In this document: positions 11,173 to 22,865 of the stretch, in pieces
Layout: each line of letters starts with the position of its first letter
Position numbering within the stretch: the stretch's first letter is position 1
Assembly (NCBI GenBank): GCA_033239525.1
Contig: BSYO01000024.1
Span: forward strand, 7,029,991 to 7,093,990
DNA: 64,000 bases
Reading direction: 5' to 3'
Source of the DNA: Nepenthes gracilis
Lineage: Eukaryota > Streptophyta > Magnoliopsida > Caryophyllales > Nepenthaceae
The notes under the pieces: generated by a model
Seen by the model: only the letters and a program-made list of their open reading frames with translations
Told to the model about the DNA's origin: nothing
The model's database searches: none
Program-made: the position numbers and the translations under genes

Positions 11173-14076
11173 CAAGTTATACTATTATATTTATAATATT
11201 TAGGCAATAACCTAGTGAGTGAAGGATGCGAAAATTAAAGAGGATAGGGGTAAACTTTTTTACTTGCTTGATTTCCAAGTTTATTGCGGCACTTTACAGC
11301 ACCATCCATGCGCCAGCAGCGGTTGGAGTAGCAGCGTGTCCCTTCTCTCTGCTACAGCCTAGAGGAAGAGAATTAGGAGGAGGGACTGTCGGCTTTGCTT
11401 GTTTGGGTGAAAAAACAGAAGGGAATGAATTTGATTTTTCTTGGCTGTCGGGGAAGAAAAAAGGGTCATATTTGATGGAATTTTTTTTTAAATTACTAAA
11501 ATTGATTAAACTAATTTAATTAATTTTTATAGTATTAATTACACACATAAATCTTTAAATGCATGCTGTTATTACAACTAATTCTGATTATTTTTTCAAT
11601 GTATTAGAAATAATTATTGATTGTTGGTCAAAGATTACCAAATTGTCCTTTCGATACTTCCACTATTTTGACACATCTGATCCCAATGTGAAATTAGTTT
11701 AAGCTCGTATATAATTGTTCATGCACTAATCATCTTTATCAATGACTACTTCGAATCGAGAGTTCAATAAATCCAATTTGAAATACTAGAATATTACACT
11801 TTACTTCAAACCTCTTAAACTTCTAATTGATCAAAACTTAGACTAAGCAATGAAACGAGATCTATTCTGAAAGATTGAAATGAGTATAGCATACTGGTTG
11901 GAAGACTTCTCTACTCAATTGTGAATCAACTAAGTTCTTCTCACATGGCTTTGACTCATCATGTCTTGCAGCACCTCAAGACAAATCTAGGGTATGGAAT
12001 ATCATTCTCCTCTATTTCTGAGCAACAACTTAAAGCTTTTATTATTCTAATTGGGTCTCGTGTCCAAACATCCAAATATTTATTATAGGATATTATATTT
12101 TTTTATAGAAGGCTCTCTCATTTTCTAAAAATTTAAGAAACAATCAGTAACATATCATTCTTTAGTAGAAGTATAACACCTATCAACGGCTACAACTAGT
12201 TGCAATTAACTTGGCTGTGGTAGCTTTTCCTAGTATTTCATTGTATAATATAGTTATAATTTTTTCGATAAAACTAGCTATTGAGTAAATAAATCAAAAT
12301 TCAATATATTCATATGTATGGTTTTGGACCTTCAATAATGATTTTTTTTAGAATTAGGTTACTTGATCGATCCACTTAGATTGATTTACAGAATTTAAAC
12401 TGGCACGCAGCTTCTCTTTTTTGTGCCAAGTTAGTGTAAACATATACATATATTTAGGGAAGGTGCTTTGGCAACCATTCAAAATGGTCGCATTGCAATA
12501 ATTTCCTGTGTTTATTTAATGATTTTTTTTTTTTTTGGAAATAGAAGATTGAGTTAACCAGAATCGCTGTAAATGAAAAATAGGAAATTAGACTGGGAGC
12601 AATAAAATCAGGCACCAAATCATGCATCCATGCGCCTAGCACGTGCTTTCCAGTTTTCAATTCCTCCCAGCATGGGATTCGCAGCTGCCCATATTGCCAT
12701 GTAACTTAGGCATATTAATTAATATAAAATAATTCACATAATGTTTCCCAAACCTTACCTTGCAGTGGACCCCGTGCAAGAAAACATACTGTCTAGGAAC
12801 AGGTAGACAAATTTATAACCCCTCCCCCATGCACTGTTTTTCTCTCTCTTATTTTATTTGTAGTTTTATTATGTGTTAAAATTATGCACGGTAGACGAAT
12901 ATATTGTAAAACAGAAAAAATTACAATAGCTAACAAATCCGTTGACGGATGATCTAATACTCGTGCCTATGCGTGCCAGTAAAATTCAGAAGGTCGTGGA
13001 GCCCCCAAACCTCAACAAGGTTTCGAAGCTTCGAGAGTTCGGCAAGGCGGCAAGTGTTGATTTCGGCGTAGCCGAGAGTCCGATATGGTCAAATCTTTTA
13101 TTGATTCTTTCAAAGAATCCCATAGCTCAGCCCTCTATGGAAGGGGCCATAAAGTGAACATTTACTTGATGTAAATATTCATCTGCCGAATTGTAAGTTG
13201 CAATCAATAATAATCAGTTTTAAGAAAGAATTTACCTTGATTGTATTATTACAATACATGATGTCTAAAGGTGCAAGGATAGCATAATTAGTGATTAATT
13301 CTTTTAATTTTGTATATATGACGTGAATTTCAATTTCATCCTGATTTATTTATTAATTAATAACCTTATATATATAATATTGTGTAATTTTTTATTAGAT
13401 TTTGTCGACATTGTTGCCTGTTTCATAAGGGGCATATGCCATCATTAAGTTATAGTAAACACTAGTTACTCTTTTTCTTGAAGTTCTCCCTGCACCATAT
13501 CCAGTTTACCCACACTTCCATGAAAAAGGTTGCTGCTAATGCACTACAGTTTCTAACGAGTAAAAAATTATATTAGAAAGATAATCTTCAATCACTATTT
13601 AAATATTTTTAATAATATAAGATTTTATTTATCTATATATATTAATAAACATATAATAAATGAATAAATATATAAATATCACGTAATCTAAAACTATTCT
13701 TAAAATAAGTTAAAATTTTCTCAAAAATATTTTTTAAAGAAACCTCATTGTGTCTTTCTCTTCACTGAAGTCCATGCCAAGAATATTTCTTTTAATTGGC
13801 TGGCAAGTTTATTTTAAAAAAGAAAAAGAACTTCTTGATAATACCGATGGTTTTGCTTAATCAATAACTGGAAAGCAGCCCATCTGCTTTAGCTGCCAGT
13901 ATTATAATATACGTTGACAGATATCAGAAAATACTTTATAAAATTAATTTTAAAAGGAATAATTTATAATCTATATTTATATATATAATTTAGGGATATT
14001 TCTCTGCAACTTTTAATCATATTTTGATAATATGATAATATTTATTCATCAATTTATTCTTGTATTACTGCATTAA

Positions 14077-14112
<36 letters not shown>

Positions 14113-14719
14113 CGCACACACATATACGTGTGAATAAAAATTTTGCATCGTTAAAAATATATAAAAATATTAAATAATATTTTTTAAAACTCCTAACATA
14201 GCTATTTTATCAATCAAAGGTTTCAACCTAACTGAATTATGAATGAAAACTCAGTTTAAAAGGATGCTTTTAACCATAGAGCCAAACTCGACCTTGAAAG
14301 GTAAGCTTAGGCTGGACAAAGCAATGCTTCATTAGATCAACTCATGCGGGTTAATGCAGTTGCTAATCGTCAAGTTAAAAGATTTTAGAATCACATTAAT
14401 TAATTCAATTGTTATTATTAACTATCAACAGTCTTTATGAGTAAGTTTATATAGTTAAATTTACTCAAAATTTTCATACTAAATTACATTGGATTAGATT
14501 TTCTATTTTTTATTTTTAAAAAATAAAGTACATATCCTTAGATGCTTCACATATTGGTAAGCTCGACACATCAAGCGGAGGAAGATGGAGTTATACAGAG
14601 AATTTATTTTCTCTAATTAATGTTTATAAGCAAAATCATAATTTAATTTATATTTAATGCTCAAATAGTGTTGATATTGTAATATCATGAATTTTTTTGG
14701 TAATAATTATTAAATAAAT
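11173..14719. other. AT-rich intergenic DNA, no gene supported
   Basis: Open frames here (for example near 11226-11519 and 12454-12660) are short and compositionally random. A GC-richer patch at 12940-13155 has an open frame of 71 codons and is unexplained. A TA/CA microsatellite lies at about 14074-14125. I see no RNA gene. Confidence 0.6.
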
Positions 14720-14724
14720 AATAT

Positions 14725-15708
14725 TGATGCATTTTAGATCTAAATTTAGAACAGATTTGGGTCAAGTCGGTTGCCTAAGCTCGACTCCGTCCACTGAGTC
14801 AGGATCCTACACACCATAACTACGAATAAGAGGTCAAATGACAGCAAAAAATTATCCCACCGTAAACACTCCGACGCTCAAATCAGTAAACAGCCTTTGA
14901 ATTAAGAAAGTAAAAATAGAGAATGCAAGAAAATGCAGAGAATGTTTAAGATGGGTGAGTGCTTTTGTTGAGAGAAGTTTTGGTGGCTCGTGAGGAGCAC
15001 TGACTCTAATTATTGTGTTCGTTGGAAACGTAGTGGCAAAGAGAGAGAGAGAGCGCATTTGTTAGGCGAGTTTAAGCGTGTGAGCTTTTTATGAGCCAAT
15101 GAATGTGTGCCTTGGAGTGAGGATTCTATGACCTTTTATAGGCGCTACTTTGGGCTGCCTTCCTTGTGTAGAAGGGTTTGATTTCTGCGCTCTATTGGAA
15201 TTGTTACCTTTTCCCGCGTGAAACTTTTATGGTAGTAACGGTCATTAGATTGATTGCTTTCCTTCTGTGTTCTGCAACTGTTAGGGTTTCCAGTAGGCAT
15301 GGAAAGGATTCTAACACCTTTCTTTAGGGATGCACGTTGAATTTATTGATGACTATTGTAATGGAGATTGCCTTCTGTGAAGAGTACGAAATTTGGGGAG
15401 AAAATCGTTGCTGGTCGAGGACGGTCGCGCGGACCAAACTGGGCTTGGCTCACTTGAGACCTGGTCTGTAGAAGGTCAAGTAGTCATACTTTCGGTTAAT
15501 GAAAGCAATGATGGTCTTACATGATTTCGGTCAACAGAAGCATTGACCGTCCTAGGTCGGAGTGGGCCATCCTGTTCTTGGGCTTCTTCTGACTCATTGG
15601 CCTTTCGACCGGTCAACGAAAAATGTTGACCGTTCAGGCGCTAATGGGCCATTGTAGATTTGGGTCGTTCCTCCTTCTTGGGCCAGCCCATTACTGGTGT
15701 ACCCATCA
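14725..15708 (-). repeat. 3' LTR of E2
   Basis: 984 bp, starting TGATGGGTAC and ending TGCATCA on the minus strand. A TATA-like CCTATAAAAGG (minus) lies at about 15133-15142 and a GA-rich run at about 15042-15055. Both features recur in the partner at 20584-21564. Confidence 0.92.
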
Positions 15709-15722
15709 CTAGCCCCCCATAT
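15709..15722 (-). other. Polypurine tract of E2
   Basis: The minus strand reads TATGGGGGGCTAG directly before the LTR start TGATGGG. E3 has the same tract beside its 3' LTR. Confidence 0.8.
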
Positions 15723-15866
15723 TGATGGTTTGGGATTTCGGCCTCCAACATGTTCAAGATGAAATGCCATTCGTTGGGTTACCCGCTTGAGGTGGCCTGG
15801 TGATGATTCTTAGCCTGTTGATCATGTTGCGTACAGCTGCTGGCCATAAGGTGAAGATTCAGAGAG

Positions 15867-16218
15867 TCACCTGAGTGAAGTATTGACCGGATTTATTGAC
15901 CGTCAAGTCAAAATTTGAAGAATTGACTAAATAAAGTATTGACCGAATTCGTTGACCGTCCAAGCCAAAATCTGAAGAGCTGGCTTAAGGAAGTATTGAC
16001 CAGATTTGTTGACTATTCAGGCAAAAATCCGGAGAATAGCTGAATGAAGCGTTAACTAGATTCGTTGACCGTCTAGGCCAAAATATGGAAAACAGCTGAA
16101 GGAAGTGTTAACCGAATTTGTTGACCGTTTGAGTCAAAATTCGGAGAACTTCTAAGGAAGTGTTGACCGGATTTGTTGACCGTCTGAGTCAAAATTTGGA
16201 GAACTTCTAAGGAAGTGG
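15867..16218 (+). promoter_or_regulatory. 57-bp minisatellite of W-box motifs upstream of the E2 antisense gene
   Basis: About six units with 55-57-bp spacing (landmarks near 15881, 15937, 15994, 16051, 16107, 16161). I count eleven TTGAC cores on the plus strand, mostly TTGACCG, and several units also carry AGTCAAAA. TTGACC/T is the W-box bound by WRKY factors. The array lies just upstream of the antisense gene and on its strand, so it may act as its enhancer; that role is inference. Confidence 0.75.
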
Positions 16219-16270
16219 GAGTTGAAATGACGCGCCATTATACAACTAGCCTGCCAGTCAAAAAGTTGGC

Positions 16271-16362
16271 CACGTGTCTGTGTGCAATGAATTTGCGATC
16301 CCAACAATTAATGCACCAGAGGATCTGATTTGACTGCAACCGCTCAGAAAATGACACGTGTC
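16271..16362 (+). promoter_or_regulatory. G-box pair in the E2 antisense promoter
   Basis: CCACGTGTC at 16271 and GACACGTGTC at 16353 are G-box/ABRE-type motifs. The surrounding 150 bp resemble, in inverse orientation, the region at about 50660-50790 of element C, which also has ACACGTGTC. Confidence 0.55.
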
Positions 16363-16389
16363 AGTAATGATGGGCGCATGTTTGCGATA

Positions 16390-17046
16390 CGGTTCACCTT
16401 CTCCAGCATTCACACTCCTTTAAGTGAGCCGCGAGCTGAGTCACGGGAGCCATCTGCTGAGCTGCTGGAGCCAGTTGTTGAGCCGCCAATTGTGGAGCTG
16501 CAGATTGAGTTGTAGGAGCTAATTTTGGAGCCACATACTACGCCGAAGGAGCCAAACGCCGATGACCTGTTGAGGCGGTGGACCTTACAACGGAGTTATC
16601 GGAGGAGTTTGTGGTGGAGGCCACTGCTGTGCCTATTGAGGAGATTGTTGTTTCCAGTCCTCCGCTGCGAGAGCCTAGGTCTTGCAGCAGGCCAGTGAGG
16701 CCGAAGCGCCGAGTTTGGCAGGTAAATCTTCATAACTTTCCTTTTTCTCTTCGTTGTTGTTACTTGACATGTTTGGTCTTTGCAGGAGGAGAAAGTAATT
16801 GACGTAATTAGCAATGTGCTACGCCAAAGGGACCTGGTGATCTCCAATCGTGATCGAGAGATCGCCTGGCTCGAGGAGGAGATGGAGCTGCTTAAGGCGG
16901 AGCATCTGGATGACACAGTCGCTCTTCAAACCGTGTTGTCGAGCCTGGAGGAGGTGAACGTGGGGCTAACGGAAGAGAATGCCAAGCTAAGAGATGAAGC
17001 TGATCGGGCGGCGAGGCGCATCGATAGCTCTCGAGATAGTTGACAT
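16390..17046 (+). pseudogene. Antisense gene (aORF) of E2, internally deleted, two exons
   Basis: Exon 1 (about 16390-16721) is Glu/Pro-rich, with repeated EP motifs and a frame change near 16515-16578. It ends in RRVWQ. Exon 2 (16786-17043) encodes EEKVIDVISNVLRQRD and a long charged coiled coil that ends in a stop at 17041-17043. The conserved N-terminal domain seen in E3 and C (GFITVYESHL motif) is missing. An AATAAA at 17339-17344 fits a polyadenylation signal. No enzymatic motif is seen; function unknown. Confidence 0.6.
16722..16785 (+). other. Predicted intron of the E2 antisense gene
   Basis: 64 bp from GTAAATC to TTTGCAG, pyrimidine-rich before the acceptor. The exon before it ends on a codon boundary and the exon after continues in frame without a stop (phase 0). 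The acceptor context TTTGCAG-GAGGAGAA is identical in type to that in element C. Confidence 0.75.
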
Positions 17047-17690
17047 CGTTGGAAAATGAGCTGGCAACTTGTATAAGTCCCCATGAGGTCTCTAGGATGC
17101 TGTAGGCATGGGTGTGGGAAGGTGTCAACCTCAGTCGTCGTCATGCACGGTTGATTGACCTTAATTTTTCAGTTGAATTTTTTGACCTAGCAAACCATTC
17201 TGCCCAGCATCGCAAGAGCCTCGTGGAACAGCCCCGGAGTGGTCAGGGACCATCACCACCTCCTCCTGGGTGCTCCGTTCCCTTGTAGATTTTGTACTCC
17301 CGTTTTTGAGGTTGTTGTAATTATGAATGTACACAATCAATAAAATGATCATTTTACTGATAGCGTCTTTGCATTAGTAGCCGTTTTTCAATTATTATTG
17401 TCGCGTTATCCAGCCAACATAGTGCGTTGCGTGCAAGTTGGTGGTCTACATTTCTTGAGATGTTAGCAGTGCTCTCTGATGGACTTAAGTCCAGTAGAGG
17501 ACATCAAGGTTGACCCTATTGTCAGGTTAAGCCTGTTCTTCACTCGTTAGTAGAGGCTTGGTGGTGCTGCCTAATTGTGAACTTGGGCGGCCGACTTTTG
17601 AACAGAGTGCTTCTACTCCTGTCGACCGTTGTTGAGTATCACGCTATCTCATTGAGTAGGAGGTTGTCACGTGTACTATTTAAGCCTCCT
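17047..17690 (+). other. 3' end and downstream spacer of the E2 antisense gene
   Basis: Non-coding on both strands. It contains AATAAA at 17339-17344, followed by a U-rich stretch, consistent with a transcript end. No further gene is seen before the minisatellite. Confidence 0.5.
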
Positions 17691-17948
17691 AAAATTTTGA
17701 CCGTGAACGAGTCACTTAGATGACTAAGGTTTAATTATACCATTAATAGACCACTTGGTTGACCAGGGTTTAGTTACGACCGCTTGTAGGCCGTCTGGAT
17801 AATTAGGGTTTAATTCGACCGTTAATAGGTTGCCAGGATGACCAATGTTTAGTTATAACCGTTTGTGGGCCGCTTGGATGACTAAGGTTTAGTTACGACC
17901 ATTTATGGGCCGCCTAAATTACTAGGGTTTAGTTATGAGCCGATAAAA
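17690..17948. repeat. 39-bp minisatellite with telo-box-like cores in E2
   Basis: About six degenerate 39-bp units, each with a GACCGTTAATAGG-like part, a GGATGAC part and an AGGGTTTA core (for example CTAGGGTTTAG and TTAGGGTTTAA). The same unit occurs inverted in element C at 48507-48735, in the same place between integrase and the antisense gene. Confidence 0.8.
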
Positions 17949-18179
17949 ACCCGCACGACTTAGGGGTAGTCTAGGTCATATAACCCTTCAAGTGGACACA
18001 CATGCATATGGAAAAGAAAAAGAACACAGTGCAAATGAGAAAGGAAAAATACCTTCTTTTATTAATGATAAACAACATGTGCAAGCATACATATGGATGA
18101 TCTACCTGTATCCTTAGTGGAAGTAGTGCTTGAGGTGGACTGCGTTCCACGTCCGTGGAACCAATTGCCGTTCTGGGTC

Positions 18180-20206
18180 CAAAGTTTGTATACTCCATTC
18201 CGTAGAATGACGGAGACTAGGAAACTATCTTCCTAATTTGGAAAAAGTTTATTCCGGTTGGTGGTCTTGCCTGTAGCCTCGATGCTTCACAAGACCAAGT
18301 CCCTAACTTTGAAGTGCTGCGCTTTTACCTTCTTGTTGTAATAGCATGTGACTCGTTGTTGGTAGACCGTCGTCCGCAATCTGGTAGCATCGCGGGCTTC
18401 TTCTAACAAGTCTAGGTGTTCCCGGATTTTCTGGGAGTTACCTTGCGAGTTAAAAGACTTAACCCTAAGACTTGAAAGCCCAATCTTAACCGAAATTACT
18501 GCTTCAATCCCGTAGTAGAGACTAAAAGGCATCTCGCGAGTTGGTTCCATTGGAGTCGTCTGGTAAGACCATAGGACGGAGGGCAGTTCGTCAACCCAGG
18601 AGCCCCTTGCGTCCTCCAACTTGGTCTTCAGACAATAGAATAGCGTGCGGTTTGTGACCTTTACCTGTCCATTAGATTGTGAGTACACTACCGAAGTATG
18701 GACCAATCTAATACCTAGGCTGGTGTAATACTTGGTAAAGCATTTTTCAGAGAGTTAGATTCCGTTGATAGTCACTATGTCCTCAGGAATGCCAAATTTG
18801 CTGATTATGCTCTGGCAAACGAATTCTAAAGCATTGTACTCAGTGATCTTGACCAGCGGGGTAGCTTTGACCCGCTTGGTGAAGTAGTCGATACCAGTGA
18901 TGATGAAATTTGCCAAGTAGCAATGGAAAACAAGTCGAGAATAGCGAGCCCCCATTACGCAATAGGCCAAGGAGCTTGAAGAGTCCTCAATTCAGTGGGC
19001 AGTTGATGGTGAAGATTGCTGTAGAGCTAGCAATTTTTACACTTCATACTCAGCAACATTGTTGGTAGCCAGGAAGTAAGTTTAAGGGAGTACTTCACCT
19101 TAAACCCATCAGGGGTCCTCAGGACCACTCCGGCACCTCTGCCTGAGTCCGTAGACGATCTGTCTACGTTGAGAACCCATTCTGTCTCTTCCCCGTGTAG
19201 TCTTGCGTCCTCAGTGGGTTGTTCATCAAGAATTGGTGTCGTGATCTCGACGATAAAGTCGGCCAGAGCCTATCCCTTGATGGCTGGATAGGGCCAGAAT
19301 TTAATGTTGAACTCTCCCAATTTGATAGCCCACTTTACCACCCATCCAGAAACATTGGGTTTCTACAGAATACTCTTCGGAGGATGGTCGGCCAGGACTA
19401 CCACATGATGAGCCTGGAAGTAAGGCCTTCGTTTTCGGGTGAAGAAGACAAGTGCCAAGGCTAACTTCTCTGCATGTGGATAGCGCGTCTCTGCGCCGGT
19501 CAATATCTTGCTCATATAGTAGACCAGTCGCTAAAAGTCGAAGTCATGACGTATAAGGATAGAGTTGAGAGCTACCTCCGACACTGCCAGGTAGAGGTAT
19601 AACTCCTGTTCGTCCTTGTATGATGTCAGCAATGTCGGACTGGCCCCCTCAACGTACTACTTCAATTCATAGAAGGCTGCCTGACATTCTACAGTCCACC
19701 AGAATCCGTTTGCTTTTGTCCCTCTCAAAACCTTAAAGAAAGGCTGGTACTTATCCCCTGACTTGGCCAAAAAATAGGAAAAGGCTGCCAGTCATCCGGT
19801 TAGCATTTGGATATCTTTGACACCCCGCAGCGGGGTCATGTCCATGAGGGCCTTGATCTTCTCTAGGTTTTCCTTGATCCCTCATTGAGAGACGATAAAA
19901 CCCAAGAACTTCCCTGAGGATACTCCAAAGACACGCTTAGAATGATTCAGCTTCATTTGATGTGTGCGGAGCACCTCGAAGGATTCAGCCAGATCACGAA
20001 TATGGTCGTTGGTGGTCTTGCTCTTGACGAGCATGTCGTCGAAGCACACCTCCATATTGCAGCCGATTTGCTCTTTGAACATCTTATTCACGAGCAGGTG
20101 GTAAGTGGCACCCACGTTCTTTGGACCAAAGGATATTACCTTATAGCAGTAAGTGCCTTGATTTGTCATAAACGAAGTGTGCTCCTCATCGTTTGGGCTC
20201 ATTCAG
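18180..20206 (-). pseudogene. E2 pol: RT, RNase H, second RNase H remnant, integrase
   Basis: Reading the minus strand from 20202: RT palm with DEEHTSFM, then CFDDMLVKS where YVDDMLVKS is usual, then thumb and an RNase H connection (KYQPFFKVLRGTKANGF near 19740). RNase H follows (YYMSKILTGAETRYPHAEK near 19490), then a second RNase H of the Tat type (GVVLRTPDGFKVKYSLKL near 19100), which breaks off. Integrase core (GIDYFTKRVKATPL near 18880; SNGQVKVTN, WVDELPSVLWSY) ends near 18180. The RT fingers, the integrase zinc domain and most frames are damaged. The polyprotein would copy and insert the element; it cannot now be made. Confidence 0.85.
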
Positions 20207-20499
20207 ATGTTGGCCAGCCTCTTGGTTTTCTTGGCCGATTTCTTCTTCTTTTGTCCTCCTCTCTTGGAGGCCGGAGTAGGGAAATATGCGGGCGGAGCCC
20301 CCTACTGACCGTTTTCCTGGTGGGCATAGAGCATTTAGAGCATTTTGTTCATATTGTTCATGTGCTCCGTCAGATTCTAAAAAAATGATGCTGGCACACC
20401 GTTGACCACCCCGTTGACCCGGTTACCAGCATAGTGGTCCTAATCGGGTGTGGTCGTGTCTCTAGCGGGATCGCTAGCTTGCGCTCTAGTGCTCACCAT
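20207..20499 (-). pseudogene. E2 gag N-terminus fused to RT
   Basis: Starts MVSTRAQASDPARDTTTPD at 20499, matching the gag starts of C (MVNTKAQ) and E3 (MVNTRAQASEPAKDIT). After about 95 codons with several stops, the sequence jumps near 20206 to the RT palm. The rest of gag, protease and the RT fingers are deleted. Confidence 0.75.
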
Positions 20500-20564
20500 T
20501 CTGTTTGATGAGAGGCAAAACTGAGAGAGTGATTATGGAAAAAAGTGGTTGGCTTTTTGTAAGC

Positions 20565-20583
20565 TTCTCACAAACGGCGCAAA
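20565..20583 (-). other. Primer binding site of E2
   Basis: Minus strand TTTGCGCCGTTTGTGAGAAG adjoins the LTR end TGCATCA-type terminus (here ...CATCA). This is the Tat-type primer site. Confidence 0.8.
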
Positions 20584-21564
20584 TGATGTGTCTTGGATTC
20601 AAATTTCAAAAAAATTCAGGTCAAATAGATTGTCTGAGTTCGGCTCCATCTACTAAGTTTGGATCCTGCACACCACAACTACGAACAAAAGGTCGAGTGA
20701 CGGTGAAAAGTTATGCCACCATAAATACTCCGATACTCAAGTCAGCAAATAGCATTCGAATTAAGAAGGTCAAAATAGAAAATGCAAGGAAATGCAGAGA
20801 GTCTTTGGGATCTGTGAGTGCTCTCGTTGAGAGAGGCTTTGTTGGCTCATGAGGAGCACTAGTTCTAAGCACTGTATTCGCTGGGAATGCAGTGGCAAAG
20901 AGAGAGAGAGAGAGTTTGTCAGGTGAGTTTAAGCGTGTGAGCTTTTTGCAGTCAATAAATGCGTGCCTTAGAGTGAAAACTCCATAGCCTTTTATAGGCG
21001 TTGCTTTAGGCTGCCTTCTCTGTGTATAAGGGTTTGATTCCTGTGCACTGTTGGGATTGCTACCTTTTCTGGCATGAAACTTTTATGGAAGTTACGATCG
21101 CTGGATTGATTGCTTTCCTTCTGTATTCTGCAACCGTTAGGGTTTCCAGTAGACAGAAAAATAATTTCGGCACCTTTCTTTAGGGATGCGCGTTAAATCT
21201 GCAGATGGCCGTTGTAGTAGAGATTGCCTTCTGTGAAGAACGCGAAATCTGGGAAAAAGCCCATTGCTGGTCGAGGACAATCGCATGGACCAAACTGGAC
21301 TTGGCCCACTTGAGACCTGGTCTGCAGATGGTCAACTGGTCATACTTCCAGTTAATGAAAGCATTGACCATCTTGCATGATTCTAGTCAACGGAAGTATT
21401 GACCGTCCTTAACCCAAGTAGACCGTCCTGTTCTTAGGCTTCTTTTGACTCATTAGCCTTTCGACCGATCAACAGCAATCGTTGACTGTCCAGGCACTAA
21501 TGGGCCGTTGTAGATTTGGGTTGTTCCTCCTTCTTGGGTCATCCCATTACTGACGTACCCATCA
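20584..21564 (-). repeat. 5' LTR of E2
   Basis: 981 bp, partner of 14725-15708, with matching ends and the same TATA-like CCTATAAAAGG near 20990. It abuts the target duplication AATAT, which merges into a short TA run. Confidence 0.92.
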
Positions 21565-22865
21565 AATATATATATATATAATTTTAATTTAATAATTTAA
21601 TTAATTTAGTGGGTCTACGCTTACATGGCTAATAAAACATGGTCTTAATTGTGAAATCAATTTGGATGGATGATCCATTGTAATGGATTAGGATCGATAT
21701 GCACATTTAATGAATACTACCAACTAGATTGACTCCTAGATTTTTGGGGAGTCACCAAAATTTGTCTTAAATTTTAGAAGGGTAAAGTTTTAAAAAGATA
21801 ATTTTACGGAATTTAATGGAAATTTTTACCTAAAAATATGGACCATTAGCTATCTCTATGTAATAGAAAATAGCTAGTATATGAGCTTAATTTTTTATGG
21901 TGAAAGTTAAAGTCTACCATAATTTAAACTTTGAAGTAAATTATTGGGAGAAAAAATTGGAGTTGGCTAAAGTAGTTCTATGGCTGTGTTTGGTTGCCAA
22001 ATCAAAGCTAAGATATTCGAGTAGTTAGTGATATATGGGATCATAAATTATGATAACAAAAATAATTAATAAAATAAATATATTTTAGAAGGTTAGTTGC
22101 ATGGAAATAAAACGCTCAACCATCTCTATGTAAGCCAAGTTGACCGAATCCTTTTATACTCCACTTTTGTAAATGGTTGACTACAATTTTAGAGATATAA
22201 AATCATATTAGTTGGAGATCCTAAAATAAGGAATTCATTCGAGCACTCCATGGACATAATTGAATGCATGTTGTTAGAGTCAAGATTGTATAAATAAATT
22301 TAGTTAAGAGCTAACTAAAATTAAAGTGTTGGTTGGTGCAAATGAGGGCTTTATCCATCTCCCCTTTTCAAGAAAAATTGTATGAAGACCTTAAGAAAGA
22401 CTCTACTTAGCCATCCCAGATGGTTGGTGAGAAAAATTAAGGATGTTTTTAAGTGATAACACATATTTTAGAGTCAAAAGTTTGTCAATTTCCTAGATAA
22501 AAAAAAAAAAAATAGGAAGGCTTGGATACATGGATTGGAGAGAGAAAGTGGATTGGTTGTTGATGAAGAAATTTGGATTAGGATATTTTTTTTATAAATT
22601 GTGTAAGACAATAAGGGATAAGAAAGAAGGAAGATAACTATTAGAATCCTAATTTTTATGCAGAAGTCATGGAAGAAGTAGCTAAGTGTAAGGAATTAAT
22701 GTGCACAAGAAAGTTAGTCAGATGGAAGTCCATAATGTTTCCATCCACTAACTTAATAGTTAGTTATATCAATGATAGTCAAAGGAAAAGGTTGTTACAG
22801 GCTGCTAATAAAGGGTGGTTCGATTTTCTTGTAATGGAGGAAAATTAGTTTGTAATCCTAAGTGT
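21565..22865. other. AT-rich intergenic DNA
   Basis: Includes the E2 target duplication at 21565-21569. No open frame of note and no RNA gene. The sequence is continuous with that beyond the copia element after removal of the insertion (duplication AGTGT at 22861-22865). Confidence 0.5.

Larger units (their letters stand above)
14725..21564 (-). mobile_element. Tat-lineage Ty3/gypsy element E2, complete ends, internally deleted
   Basis: The LTR pair 14725-15708 and 20584-21564 is flanked by the 5-bp duplication AATAT (14720-14724 and 21565-21569). The right LTR is the 5' LTR: a TTTGCGCCGTTTGTG primer site adjoins its inner edge, and a TGGGGGGCTAG polypurine tract adjoins the left LTR. The minus strand carries a gag N-terminus fused to RT, then RNase H, a second RNase H remnant and integrase. 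The plus strand carries the antisense gene. A hand count over about 230 bp gives roughly 15% LTR divergence, so it is old. Confidence 0.92.

Noticed and set aside
11226..11519. 97-codon open frame on the plus strand
   Set aside because: Low-complexity ends, no recognisable domain, no homologous context; chance ORF.
17690..17948. Interstitial telomere repeat
   Set aside because: Only single TTTAGGG-like cores occur per 39-bp unit, not runs of the heptamer.
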